64,000 bases of DNA from Adiantum capillus-veneris (lineage: Eukaryota; Streptophyta; Polypodiopsida; Polypodiales; Pteridaceae), in contig CM043953.1 in NCBI GenBank assembly GCA_014529385.2, positions 76,680,372-76,744,371 on the forward strand, read 5' to 3'. Positions 45,433 to 56,012 of this stretch are shown here, one piece after another (the stretch's first letter is position 1; each line of letters starts with the position of its first letter). A program made the translations under genes and the position numbers. The notes below the pieces were generated by a model. That model was not told the DNA's origin. It ran no database searches and was given only the letters and a program-made list of their open reading frames with translations.

Positions 45433-46655
45433 TTGATTCATGTTAGGCACGATGTCTCGCTTCTGCCCCCTGAGGTTCAAAACCAAGTATACGTAATAGA
45501 TCCGTTGATATCGCCTATGCTGCAAGATAGTGCAGTTTCCTTTTTGGCTCTGATGAGCTGGTTTAGTAGAGTCAACTTTGATCTAGCGCACTTTCTGGTC
45601 AGTGCATACAATCAATTGTGAGTTTTTTCTTTGCCTTGTAAAAACCATGTTGCATTTAGAATCTTTCGCCTCATCTTTGATGATTTTGGTGTAGTGATCA
45701 TTGGAGTCTGATGTTATTTGACATTGAAGCTAAGATTGTTTACTACGCAAACTCCGGGCAAAGCAGGGAGTTTCATGGTCGTGTAAAAACGTAAGGCCCA
45801 TCTGAGTACATTTGGAAGTAGTGTCTCTTTGTAATGTGTTGCTGACTCAAGTGGTTATGTATGTAGTGCCGCAAAAAAAATTGTATGCTATGTAGAGCAT
45901 GATCTCGGCATGAACGGGTAACCGTGCCCACACAGATTGATGAATATAGCTATGGCTAGCGAACTTGTTTGAATGCCCTGTTACTCCTCAGTCAAATTTT
46001 GGATGTACCGAGCGTAAGTAATTGTGTTGTTTCATTGTTTGCTGCAACGTTTGTATGAAGCAACATCTTTACTTACTTTTCTATTATCACTCTTCTACAG
46101 GAACTTCAATTACATAACTACACCCCCAAAAATGTGTGACATTTTTCTATAATGGCCATCCAGCATATTATAATCTCGGTAAACAGACACAAGAGAGGAA
46201 GGGTGAGGAGTTCGAACAGGCTCGCATTAACAAAATGACGCAGAGCTATAATCAAACTCAAGAAAACGTTCAAAATATGCAAGAAGCAATAAATCAATAT
46301 TATGCGGACGCCGCAGAAGTAGAGGAATGGGCTACATGTCGACAATCAGAGCAAGAACAGAGGGAAGCTTCACAGGTGCAAGATGCATGGGAAGCCATGG
46401 AAGAGGCCCATGATTTCGAGCGATGCAAAAGAATGCCCAAGACCAACATCCCCAAAGGAAAAAGTAGCAGCAATCGGAGCAAAGGGAAGGGGAGCAACCG
46501 GAGCAGAGGGCAAGGGACAAGTGGCAGCAACCGAGGGAGAGGATAGGGGACCAGCGGCACAAACCGGGGGAGAGTATAGTAGCAAGGAAAGGGAGCAATT
46601 TACTTGTATAAATCTTGATAGAAACAACACAATCTGTAAAGTTTTTAGACAATGA
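45433..46655 (+). pseudogene. Unrecognised two-exon plus-strand gene
   Basis: First piece 45433-45618 (SLLPPEVQNQVYVIDPLISP, MLQDSAVSFLALMSWFSRVN) ending CAATT before GTGAGT, a good donor. An acceptor CTTCTACAG lies at about 46100. The second piece (frame 46136-46546) is coiled-coil-like (KGEEFEQARINKMTQSYNQT, VEEWATCRQSEQEQREASQV) and ends in Ser/Arg/Gly/Lys repeats; an overlapping frame runs to 46655. No domain recognised; frame usage in the second exon is uncertain. Confidence 0.4.
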
Positions 46656-47121
<466 letters not shown>

Positions 47122-47179
47122 GGTGCAGACTCCCTCTCTATCTCACTCTCAGACCAGTTTACATTTTGCCCTGTTCCTA

Positions 47180-47201
47180 CTCCCTCCCTCCCTCCCTCCC
47201 T

Positions 47202-47288
<87 letters not shown>
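47180..47288. repeat. (CCCT)n then (CT)n microsatellite
   Basis: About seven CCCT units followed by about 78 bases of CT. It lies just upstream of the ORF at 47407, where it may form part of a promoter or untranslated region. Confidence 0.95.
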
Positions 47289-47293
<5 letters not shown>

Positions 47294-47406
47294 GCCTCTT
47301 GCCTCGAAGTTGAGTTGTCAAAGCTTAGCGGACTTGCAGATATGGAAAACCAGCAGACAACATTATTGCCACTAGAAATGGAGGCAGAAGGGAGACATTA
47401 CAGGAA

Positions 47407-48120
47407 ATGAATCACAACTACCAGCATCCAGCTCTTTCTATTATTAGGAAATATGAGACAGAAAGAAAGCGTAAACAGCGGGAGCACCGACAGATGACAA
47501 CTAAACGAGAACATCATGCCGTCGACGATGAGGAGAAAAGGAAAATCTCCTTCGAGATTGTGAAAGCTTTCAAGAGCAGGACTGAAGGTCTCAACAAAGA
47601 AGCGAAGTGTGAAATCTGGAATCTTGTTGCTCAACATTCACTTGCTCGGGCAATCCGTGATCAATCTTTAGAGGAGGAGGCTGCTGTGCAGAGTGAAATT
47701 GTCTCCAATGTCCACAACACACTAGCTATCGTCAAGCAGCCAGATTCTAACGAGGAGCTGTTTTTGAAGAATGCATCATTGCAGATGATGATAAATTCAA
47801 AGGAAAACATGCCTATTGCCAAATTCTCCAGGGTCCTAAAAGTCGACCGTCGCAGCTTGTTCAAAGCAAAATCACGGCAGGTGAAGTCTGGTGTCAATGC
47901 TCGACTGTTTTCATTGGCTGAATGTCACAAGCAACACCGTCATAGCCCTATCACAGATGAAATTAAGGAATTGGTCTACACATTTTGGACAGAGGAGACT
48001 CGTGTTTCACCCAACAAGAAGGATGTTTGTCGAAAGAGAGTGGGAAGGAAAAGCTACATAAAACACCCTGTGCACCTCCTGGATGAGTCTCAGGTGATCA
48101 ATGACATACTTGCGCCATAA
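47407..48120 (+). CDS. Basic transposase-like N-terminal protein
   Basis: 237-residue open frame starting MNHNYQHPALSIIRKYETER. It is helical and charged in the first two thirds (TTKREHHAVDDEEKRKISFE, FKSRTEGLNKEAKCEIWNLV), then SLFKAKSRQVKSGVNARLFS and SPITDEIKELVYTFWTEETR followed by VSPNKKDVCRKRVGRKSYIK. The W..E-T-R-V-S-P-N-K-K-D type segment and KHPVHLLDESQ end recall the N-terminal part of uncharacterised transposase-like proteins found in several eukaryotes; this is memory of a pattern, not a search. The frame ends where the palindromic array begins, so the catalytic part is probably lost. No internal stops. Confidence 0.5.
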   Translation: MNHNYQHPALSIIRKYETERKRKQREHRQMTTKREHHAVDDEEKRKISFEIVKAFKSRTEGLNKEAKCEIWNLVAQHSLARAIRDQSLEEEAAVQSEIVSNVHNTLAIVKQPDSNEELFLKNASLQMMINSKENMPIAKFSRVLKVDRRSLFKAKSRQVKSGVNARLFSLAECHKQHRHSPITDEIKELVYTFWTEETRVSPNKKDVCRKRVGRKSYIKHPVHLLDESQVINDILAP

Positions 48121-48910
48121 CTTATGCATTCTAGCATGCTAGTAATCTGCCTAGCATACAGAGCATGCTAGTTATCACAATATGTTATGCTATGTATGCC
48201 ACCTAGCATGTGTGCTAGTTAGCATAGTCTCACTCCTAGTATGTTGGGTATGCTGTTTAGCATGATAAGTATGCTGTCTAGCACAATATGTAAGCTACTA
48301 TAACACCCTTTATGCTAGTTAGCATACCTATTGTGATAACTAGCATGCTCTGTATTTTCTTTGACACAATGAGTATGCTAGCTACCTTTTGTAGTATGCT
48401 AACTAGCATAATGGGTAAGCTGGTTTATGGTATATGCTAGTTAGCATTCGTGTATGGTGGGTATGGTGTTCAGCATAAATCTTCTGCTAGTTAGCATGCC
48501 TAGTGATCTTGAGGACTACGCTGGTTAGCACAATATGTATGCTACTTTAACACCTTTTATGCTAGTGTTCTGGCTATGCTATTCAACATAACAAGTGTGC
48601 TGGCTAACACAATATGTATGCTAGTTAGCATACCTTCTATTCTTCTTAGCACACTTTGTGTGGTTAACCATGACTCATATGTTAAACTACACACTGATTT
48701 TGCTTGTTAGCACAGCTAGTATGCTAGTTAGCATACTCAACTGTGCTAACTAGCAATATAGCATGCTAGTAAGCATACTCAGCTAGCTAACTAGCATGCT
48801 GAGTATGCTAGTTAGCACAACTAAGAATGCTAAGTAGCATAACGGGTAAGTTGGTTTATGCTAGTATGCTAGTTAGCATATTCAGCTATGCTAACTAGCA
48901 TGCTAGTTAG
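48121..48910. repeat. Palindrome-rich array built on GCTAGTTAGCAT
   Basis: Dozens of copies of the self-complementary core GCTAGTTAGCAT or its variants (ATGCTAACTAGC, GCATGCTAG) in both orientations at irregular spacing. Best inverted arrangements lie near 48715-48790 and 48860-48905. Not a regular tandem repeat. It ends within a few bases of where family H leader sequence begins (about 48911). Confidence 0.85.
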
Positions 48911-49226
48911 TACAATCTGAGTTTTTGCAAACTCTTAAAATTTTTACCTCAATGTGTCCTTGAGCTTGCCCACTGGTTCATACAACTTTTAAGCATACTC
49001 TCTAGTCGGATTGAGTGGTTTGCAGTCTTTTCGTGCTATTTCTAGCCATAGACCTAAAATTCTGCAACTTCAAATAACAACTCACAATTGATTCTTTCAG
49101 AGAGAGCAATGTTCTGAAATCCACCTCGGATCCTATTTACCCTACTCCTAGGTTCTAATGCAATGGGGTGGTGGACAGTGTCCACAAACACTCGTTTCTT
49201 GTTTTTTATGATTTTGAGCATTGATC
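48911..49226 (-). other. Family H leader, innermost piece
   Basis: Aligns in reverse complement with 59175-59490 in the plus-strand copy, including CACTCAATCCGATTGGAGAG-type and AATCATTGTGAG-type phrases. The leader is cut at 48911 by the palindrome array and at 49226 by a piggyBac-type insertion. Confidence 0.8.
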
Positions 49227-49230
49227 TTAA

Positions 49231-50570
49231 CACTAGAATGGTAACAGGACACTTTTATGTCCTTGGACACTTTTGTGTCCTGTTAAGTGACCATTTTGCT
49301 TGAATTATTTGAAAAGTATGAAAATTAATTTCTAGGTGCTATATATCCACAAAGTTGCCTTATGAGCTGAAAAAAACTTAGCATTTTTTTTTTAGTATCG
49401 ATCTCACCATTAACCTTACTCTTGCACAACATTTTTGAACCTAAACTATGTGAAAAAACGGGTCTTGTTTTTGGCTTTTTTTCAATTTTGTGGCAACTAT
49501 ACCACTCTAAACTTCATGTTTGTGAGGTTTAGATGGCTAGAGGTTAGGCCTTCATAGTTCTCAACATGTTTTGATGCTTGTAGGGAGAGCTAAGTGTTAA
49601 AATTGAAAGTTATGACCAATTTACAAGAATTGCATAATCCTATTTTTTAGCCAAAATTAGCACTTTTATGATTTTTTTGGTGGCTTTCTTGATATCCAAA
49701 TTCAATTTTGATTGTGTAAGTGTAATGTATAACATAAAGCTAATCTTCCTTAAGTTTTGGGGGACCTAATATGCTATATAGCATAGTATATGATGATGGT
49801 TGAGTTTTTTGATTGCTGAAGAATACGATACATTTTAGAGTAGCAAGTATAACTTTCTCAATATTGCTAGTTTCTTAGGCCAATTATGTGTAATTTCTAG
49901 GTAGTGACCATATCTAATCATAGACTACAAACTTGGCTAGATATTGGGTAGTTTCTATGGGTTTCTAGAGGTCATAATGCTAAACCCAGTTTTTTCATGT
50001 TTGCTGTATTTAGCACTTTATCATTGCCCCCAAGGTTCCAATTGTAAGAGATCCATTATCCTTTTGACATGCTCCATGGCTCCTTTTGAATCTAGACGCC
50101 CAAAGGGAACTAATAAAACATGTATATAGTGTCTGTATTGAGTGTGACTATAGAAACTTTGATGATAGGTTCGTAGAATGGCAAGAATGTAACTTTTTTG
50201 TACTTATTTTTTTGCCCAAAAAAAAATTAGTGAGGTTAAAGCAACCATATGTTTTGGTCACCAACCCATTGAAGTTAACAGGGCATTTTATCTCATGTCC
50301 TACAAAAATCTTCACTCTTATTTATATGCAATCAACCGTAAGGAATTGCTGTTTTGGGCAAAATGCACTGGTCCATCAACTTTGGAGGCTTGTAGTGACC
50401 AAGGGATGAGAAAAATCACAAGTTTCTCATTTTTTTCCATATGTAGTAGTTATTGAACTATAAGCTCATGAAAGGATTTTTGAAAATGAGTGGATCTACT
50501 ATGGTTTTGGAATTTTTTCCCAAAACCCTGAAAAGACACTTTTATGTCCTGTTAGGTTACCATTCTAGTG
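49231..50570. mobile_element. Non-autonomous piggyBac-type element (1.34 kb)
   Basis: Flanked by TTAA on both sides (49227-49230 and 50571-50574). Terminal inverted repeats CACTAGAATGGTAAC at the left and the complement at the right are near perfect over 15 bases. Just inside are repeats of GGACACTTTTATGTCC type. No transposase; the frame at 50086-50409 has no known domain. Removing it and one TTAA rejoins the family H leader, as seen uninterrupted at about 59190. It was probably mobilised in trans. Confidence 0.9.
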
Positions 50571-50574
50571 TTAA

Positions 50575-50689
50575 TACTTGTCTCATCTATCACTCATTTT
50601 CAAAACCCTAATCTAATTCTACAATCCTAAAGACACTCAGCAAGTACAATTACTTTCAAGCTACCTCTACACAGCAAAAGACGACAATC
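50575..50689 (-). other. Family H leader, middle piece
   Basis: Aligns with about 59060-59190 of the plus copy (AGACGACAATCTTAA side to the left piggyBac site). It is trapped between two TTAA insertions. Confidence 0.8.
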
Positions 50690-50693
50690 TTAA

Positions 50694-53600
50694 CACTAGT
50701 TTGGTACCAAAACAAGACACTTAAGTGTCTTTTTTGAGGTTTAAAAGAAAAAATATAGCGCTTTTTTCATGAAGTATCTTATCAAATCCTTTTGGTGGAG
50801 TCTTATACATTATATAAAGTATGTGCAAAAATTCATAGACGTTGCAAAAAGCACAATTAGACATGCCTTTACACCTTCCAAAGAAGACATGGTACAAAAG
50901 AACAGGTTCACATATAGACCAACGCAACTCCTAGTCAAAAAAACATCTCCGCCATAAGATGTAAATTTGTGGCGTCTCTATGGAACCAAGGCAATTGACA
51001 AACATTGGAGTTCCATACCAAAAAAATCAAATTCCACATGAAAAAATTCAGATTTGTGTGGCCTCTTTACTAAAACAAGACAGGCCGATTGTATGATCAA
51101 ACAAGCACAGGCCGATTGTATGATCTTGCAACACGGCGTGCACTCGTAGGTCGTCGATCATGTCCTGCCTGCGCATGATACTTGTAGAAGCATGGTTCTA
51201 CACACAAAAATTTCTTGCACTTTGGACATCCATAAAGGGTTCTTGTTGGCTTACAACCAAGCACTTCCTTTCCCTCGCGCAAGAACCTTTTTCTTTCGTT
51301 TGCACATACATAGCAAAACCTGCTTGCACGTGATGCCATTTTCATCAAAGTATGCCCACCCATTGGATCACTAGTGTACATGTATGCCCTTGAAGTATGC
51401 AACCCAGCAAAATGATTGTCTACAAGCTGCTCTTGCAGACTTACCATAAAAGCAAAACGACTTGTGTTCTTCTTCCCATGTATGCATCTCCATATTATGT
51501 ATGCATTTGCAAAGACCGAGTCCATCATGCCCCAAAACAAAAGATGCCACCACTTCCAACCATGAATGCTCATCTCTAAGCTATAGCCAGATCCCAACAC
51601 CATTGAGTCAAACACATCACAACCTGCTTTACACTTGTTGTATTGGATAGCAATGTCCGGACATGTAACTGCCACCTTGTGGCCTGATCCAACCTGCCTA
51701 TGAACTTCTCCTCTTTTCATCCCATATACATTTGAAGCAAAAAAATTGGGCTTCTTGTCCATCAGAGCATGCAACAAGCCCCTTCCTTGCATCAAAAGCA
51801 AAACGACATGATCCACGCTCATGAAGATCCATGTGCAGTATACGAGCATCAGGAAAGTTTTTACGATTTGTCATATACGTTCCTGTAGTACCATATCCCT
51901 CATGGGTCAAATGCATCAACAACTTAACAGAAGTAAACCATCGATCAAAAAAGACATGGTGTCCTCTTTGTTTCAGATCTTGCACTAGCTTTGACACAAC
52001 ATGGAATGACAATTCCTTACATGGCACCTTATCATAAATGCGAAAGGAGTAGTTATAACCAGTCTCTGAATCGCACAAATTCCATAATTGAATCCCAAAC
52101 TTATGTGGTTTCTTTGGATTATAAACCCTACATGGATTCAATTTATGTTTTGAGGGAATAATCCGCTCATCCACAGTTACATATTTTCCACAATTATAGT
52201 GCAATTGAAATGTAGCATTTAATCTCTCGTCTAAAGGCAAGACCTGCCATAACTTGTATTCACGAGTCCCCTTCACAAGCGGGCGTTGAGTATTATTCCG
52301 TACATGCAAAAACCTCTTTATCTTCTGATATTCAGTCTGCCCCATATTCTCTGAATAATTTGGGTATCGAACTACACCACAAGTCCCTCCCTTCCAATAA
52401 TAATTCTTATCAGACATAAATTGCAAAGACATGCCGAGAGACACACCCAAAAAACGCATAAAAGAGTGTCTATCAATTGGATTCCATTTCCGTGTGGACT
52501 CATTCTCAGCCAAAACTTTATCACGCTTCTCCATTGCATACCTATTGGTCTCTTCCACAATTGCATCAACTACATCCAAAGGAAAAAGAGCCAAGAAAAT
52601 CTAAATTTCTTTAAACTCTCTTGGGACTTGTCCCAATTCAGGACCTGCAATGTTCACAAACAACGGCAGCTTCTTGAATGTTCCCTCAGGCTCAACCTGC
52701 AACTTTTCACCACTTTTCCACAACGGCATGCATGTATTTGAACAATCAGTATCATCATCGCTATCACGCAAAACCGGACCTTCTGCTTCTAAAAGTTCAT
52801 CTTCACAATCATCTTCCTCTCCCACGGGAACATGCTCATCTTCGGATTCATCTTGCTCTCGCATATCCGAAGGTCTACCTTTTTTGACAACCTTATTTTT
52901 CATTTTACCACGCTTTTTGACAAGCTTGTATCCCTTGTTTTGAGCATGCTTGCTCTCACGTACGGCATCAAGAATAGGGGCATCATTGTGTGTGTCTTGA
53001 CAAGCATTGGCATCACAAACAAAATCAGCCTTTGTTCGGCCTCGACCGACAATGGTACGCTTTGGAGGGCGACCTCTCTTACTCATGACAGGAGGTGCAC
53101 CACTACATCCAACAATAGGCATACTAGCAATTGGAGCAGCTCTTGATAAGCTTGGACTTTCTTCATGTGCATCCTCATGAAAAGACATAGTATGCATAGT
53201 CAAAGCAACGTCCAAAGCATCATAGACATGCATAATATCGACATCATTGCAACCATTTTCAACCGCATCAAAAACCATCGGAATCTCCACAGAAGGTAAT
53301 ACATCAGATCTCCTTGCCATAACACTCTCTCTTTTCTTGCATGCCAAAAACTGAGCAAGAGAGAGCTCATCGTCTTCCTCTTCTGCATTCTTCATAGGCA
53401 TAGCGATGGCTTCTTCCTCTTCGGGAAGAAGATGCATCCATATGGATTCCCAAGAAAGCATGTATGCTGTTGCATCCCCATCAAACTTCCATTTAAACAA
53501 CTTTTTCCGTGCAAGGTAGGACTCAATAACACCTGCATACATCTTGCTTTTCCAATCAACAGGATGAGCATGCTTTGCCCAATCAAGCACGAAGCCAACA

Positions 53601-54170
53601 GCTGGATACAGGAGTTTCCAGACTTCTAAACCCTGGCAAAAAGCATTCGATGCTGCCCCTGTGAGTGTAGAAGGGCTCGCCATGAAGTGTGTGCACAGAG
53701 ATAGAATGCAGCAGTCGACAGATCCGAGTACTGATAGCGCTCTGTTTTCGGCCACGTGCAGCGAAATTTAAAAACGCTAGTCTTTTTTTCGCTTCTGTGA
53801 AGTCTACACGATAAGGCTCCGTCCACATTGGTTGGCCACCTTGCCAATATGGCCTAATTTTGACCATGGGCAAATAATTCTTGTCCGAGCTTGTTAAATT
53901 TTCATGATGCCTCTCTAACAGGCTTCCAGCAAGACGATCGCAGTTTGCAGGATTTGCTTGAAGAAACCAATCATTTCAATCGTTAAATTTCGTTCTATTG
54001 GACCCAAAAAAAAAAATCAGCTGAAAACTTAAAGACATGGCGCATAGCGTGGCATATTTTTTAAGTCAAGTCGGTTACATTCGTGTATAACAAAAATTAG
54101 GCAAAGTTGATGCAATTTCAGGACACTATAGTGTCTCAGGACACTTGAGTGTCCAATTACAGGACTGGTG
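50694..54170 (-). mobile_element. piggyBac transposon (3.48 kb)
   Basis: Flanked by TTAA (50690-50693 and 54171-54174). Ends CACTAGTTTGGTACC and, at the other end in reverse complement, CACCAGTCCTGTAATT are related but imperfect. Subterminal palindromes GACACTTAAGTGTC (left) and GACACTATAGTGTC plus GGACACTTGAGTGTCC (right) are present. It contains one minus-strand transposase pseudogene. Strand given is that of the transposase. Confidence 0.93.
51097..53873 (-). pseudogene. piggyBac transposase (DDE_Tnp_1_7 type), broken
   Basis: Read from 53873 (MPMVKIRPYWQGGQP). After a frame change near 53745 an N-terminal region follows (53755-52601), with an acidic stretch and a basic RGRPPKR motif. A single TAG at about 52602 separates it from the core (52594-51698), which has YYWKGGTCGVVRYPNYSENM, YVTVDERIIPS (first Asp) and GHHVFFDRWFTSVKLLMHL (second Asp). 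A second frame change near 51795 leads to 51849-51097 with KAGCDVFDSMVLGSGYS (third Asp) and a C-terminal Cys-rich zinc domain (CYVCANERKRF, YGCPKCKKFLCVEPC). All three catalytic Asp positions known for this family are present; one stop and two frameshifts prevent a full product. The length with an extended N-terminus is larger than insect piggyBac. Confidence 0.92.
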
Positions 54171-54174
54171 TTAA

Positions 54175-54298
54175 GCTATGCGATTCTAAAAGAAATTTTT
54201 GACTCTAGGAGATCTTAGAGGAAATTGAAGGATAACTTCACAAGACGCTCATGTTTCCTCTAGTTTAGGTCTTTTTGATCCGTGGCAGCGGCGTCGAA
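54175..54298 (-). other. Family H leader, outermost piece, with primer site
   Basis: Aligns with 58925-59052 of the plus copy. The primer site (about 54278-54296, minus CGACGCCGCTGCCACGGATC) is a degraded form of the tRNA-Asp-like site seen at 58927. Confidence 0.75.
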
Positions 54299-55206
54299 TG
54301 TGGGACAGGTGTCTAACCTCACTCCTCTCTTGTTGCAAGCGTAGCGAGAACCACAATTAAATTATCAATCCATGGGACGAAGATGACTCAACTAGTGCAT
54401 AGAGGATACAAGAGGTTGTCAATCTCTTGGAAAACTCACATTTAACTCAAGCTATACTCAAATGACAGAAATCACCAAAAGCCAATCGCTCATCGGTAAA
54501 CAAATCACATCTGTTACAGCATCAAACGACATCCAAACGTAACGAAACTTCTAGGACATGTTTATAATACCTAAGAACACATGGTTAAGGTCTCAAATCT
54601 CACTTTAGGTCAAGTGAAAAAATCACGATTATTAACAACATTGGATTTTTTACCTAGTCATTTTCAACCCAGAATGCATCTAAATGCTTAGCAATGATGC
54701 CCCAATACCCTGCCTATACTTAGTTTTTGATTTAGAAGATTAAATTCCTAATTATGATGAAATTAGGCCGCAGGTCCGCGACGTCAAACGTTACGAAATA
54801 CTATGAAGTGCTTACGTCAATGTGTAGAGCTCTTACCTGCGGTTGCAACACAACAGACATGACTGCAATGTGACAATCGGGGAGGGACTAGAAAGCGCGA
54901 GAAGGAGAGAAGTGAGCGTCGCTAGGTCACACTATGTTTCATTATCCAAAACTTGTAAATAACTTATAAAAATTAGCTTTTATACCTTAGCCAAGGTTTT
55001 TAGTGGTCAAAACTAATAATCTGGGAGCTCTAACTAAAGATAGGTAAAGACAGGTTGATACAATCTGGAAGCTTGTAGCCCCGGCTCATCAATTACAAGG
55101 TTTATCCAGAAAATAAGAGTTACAATATTCCCGATTCATCAAAATAATAAATGTTTTTACATTGAGAGCTCCAAAAAATGTTATCTGAATTAGCTTGCTG
55201 CTAACA
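54299..55206 (-). repeat. Family H 5' LTR
   Basis: 908 bp. On the minus strand starts TGTTAGCAGC and ends TCCCACA, adjoining a primer site and leader. TATA box at 54977-54984. It interrupts, or abuts, a plus-strand family H integrase that begins at 55207. Confidence 0.92.
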
Positions 55207-56012
55207 ACTTCTTATTACACCAAGATTAATTGGGCAATCCGCTATGTATCAATTACTAGCTGGAAGGCTATACAAAAGAAATCAAGATGGAATATTGCTT
55301 TTGTGTATTAATCTTGAGGAGAAAACCCAATATCTAAATCAAGCACACATTACCATAGTAGGACTTCACTTTGCGGAAGACCAAACTATCCGACGGATCT
55401 TGAGACTTGGAGTATTTTGGCCGGCCATGAGGAGTGATGTTCACTCCTTTGTGGAGTGATGTTCACTCCTTTGTGAAAGATTGTCTACAATGCCCGAAAC
55501 AAACACCCATACCTCATGTGACATAATTTCAAATCTCACTCGATCCTAAGTGGAGTAACTATATAGTTACTTACTTATCAACCAGAACATTTTCGGAGGA
55601 TATGAGTAAACACCACCAAAGAGCTATTGAAACTGAAGCAAGAGACTATGCTCTTATTGGAAACCAATTGTATCAAAGAGGAAAGGATCAACATTTGCAT
55701 CTATCTGCAAATGAAGATGAATATATACCCACTCTAGAACAAGCACATGATGGATTAGCTAGACGTCACTTTTCTAGTGAAACCACTGCTAGAGAAATTT
55801 TAATGGCAGGCATATGGTGGCCAACACTTTTTGTAGATTCAAAGAATATGTTCAAAGATGTGATGATGCCAACAAGAAAAAATGCCAACAAGGGTAGATA
55901 GCATGCCAATAACACCAATGATGGGAGCTAGAGCTTTTGCAAAATAGGGCATAGACTTTGTCGGATCAATACAACCACCTGCTTATAGAACTCGATCTCA
56001 ATACATTGATAA
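55207..56012 (+). pseudogene. Family H integrase fragment, copy 3
   Basis: Plus-strand reading YQLLAGRLYKRNQDGILLLC (frame 55244-55459) and MSKHHQRAIETEARDYALIG, LARRHFSSETTAREILMAGI (frame 55602-55901), then the start of the core up to FVGSIQPPAYRT (about 56000), where it is cut off. It lacks most of the catalytic core. A 22 bp tandem duplication at about 55437-55480 (GTTCACTCCTTTGTGGAGTGAT) breaks the frame. Confidence 0.8.

Noticed and set aside
50086-50409. 107-residue plus frame in the non-autonomous piggyBac element
   Set aside because: No transposase motif and AT-rich composition; likely chance.
52650-53146. Plus frames opposite the piggyBac transposase
   Set aside because: Ser/Leu-rich shadows of the acidic minus-strand coding sequence.
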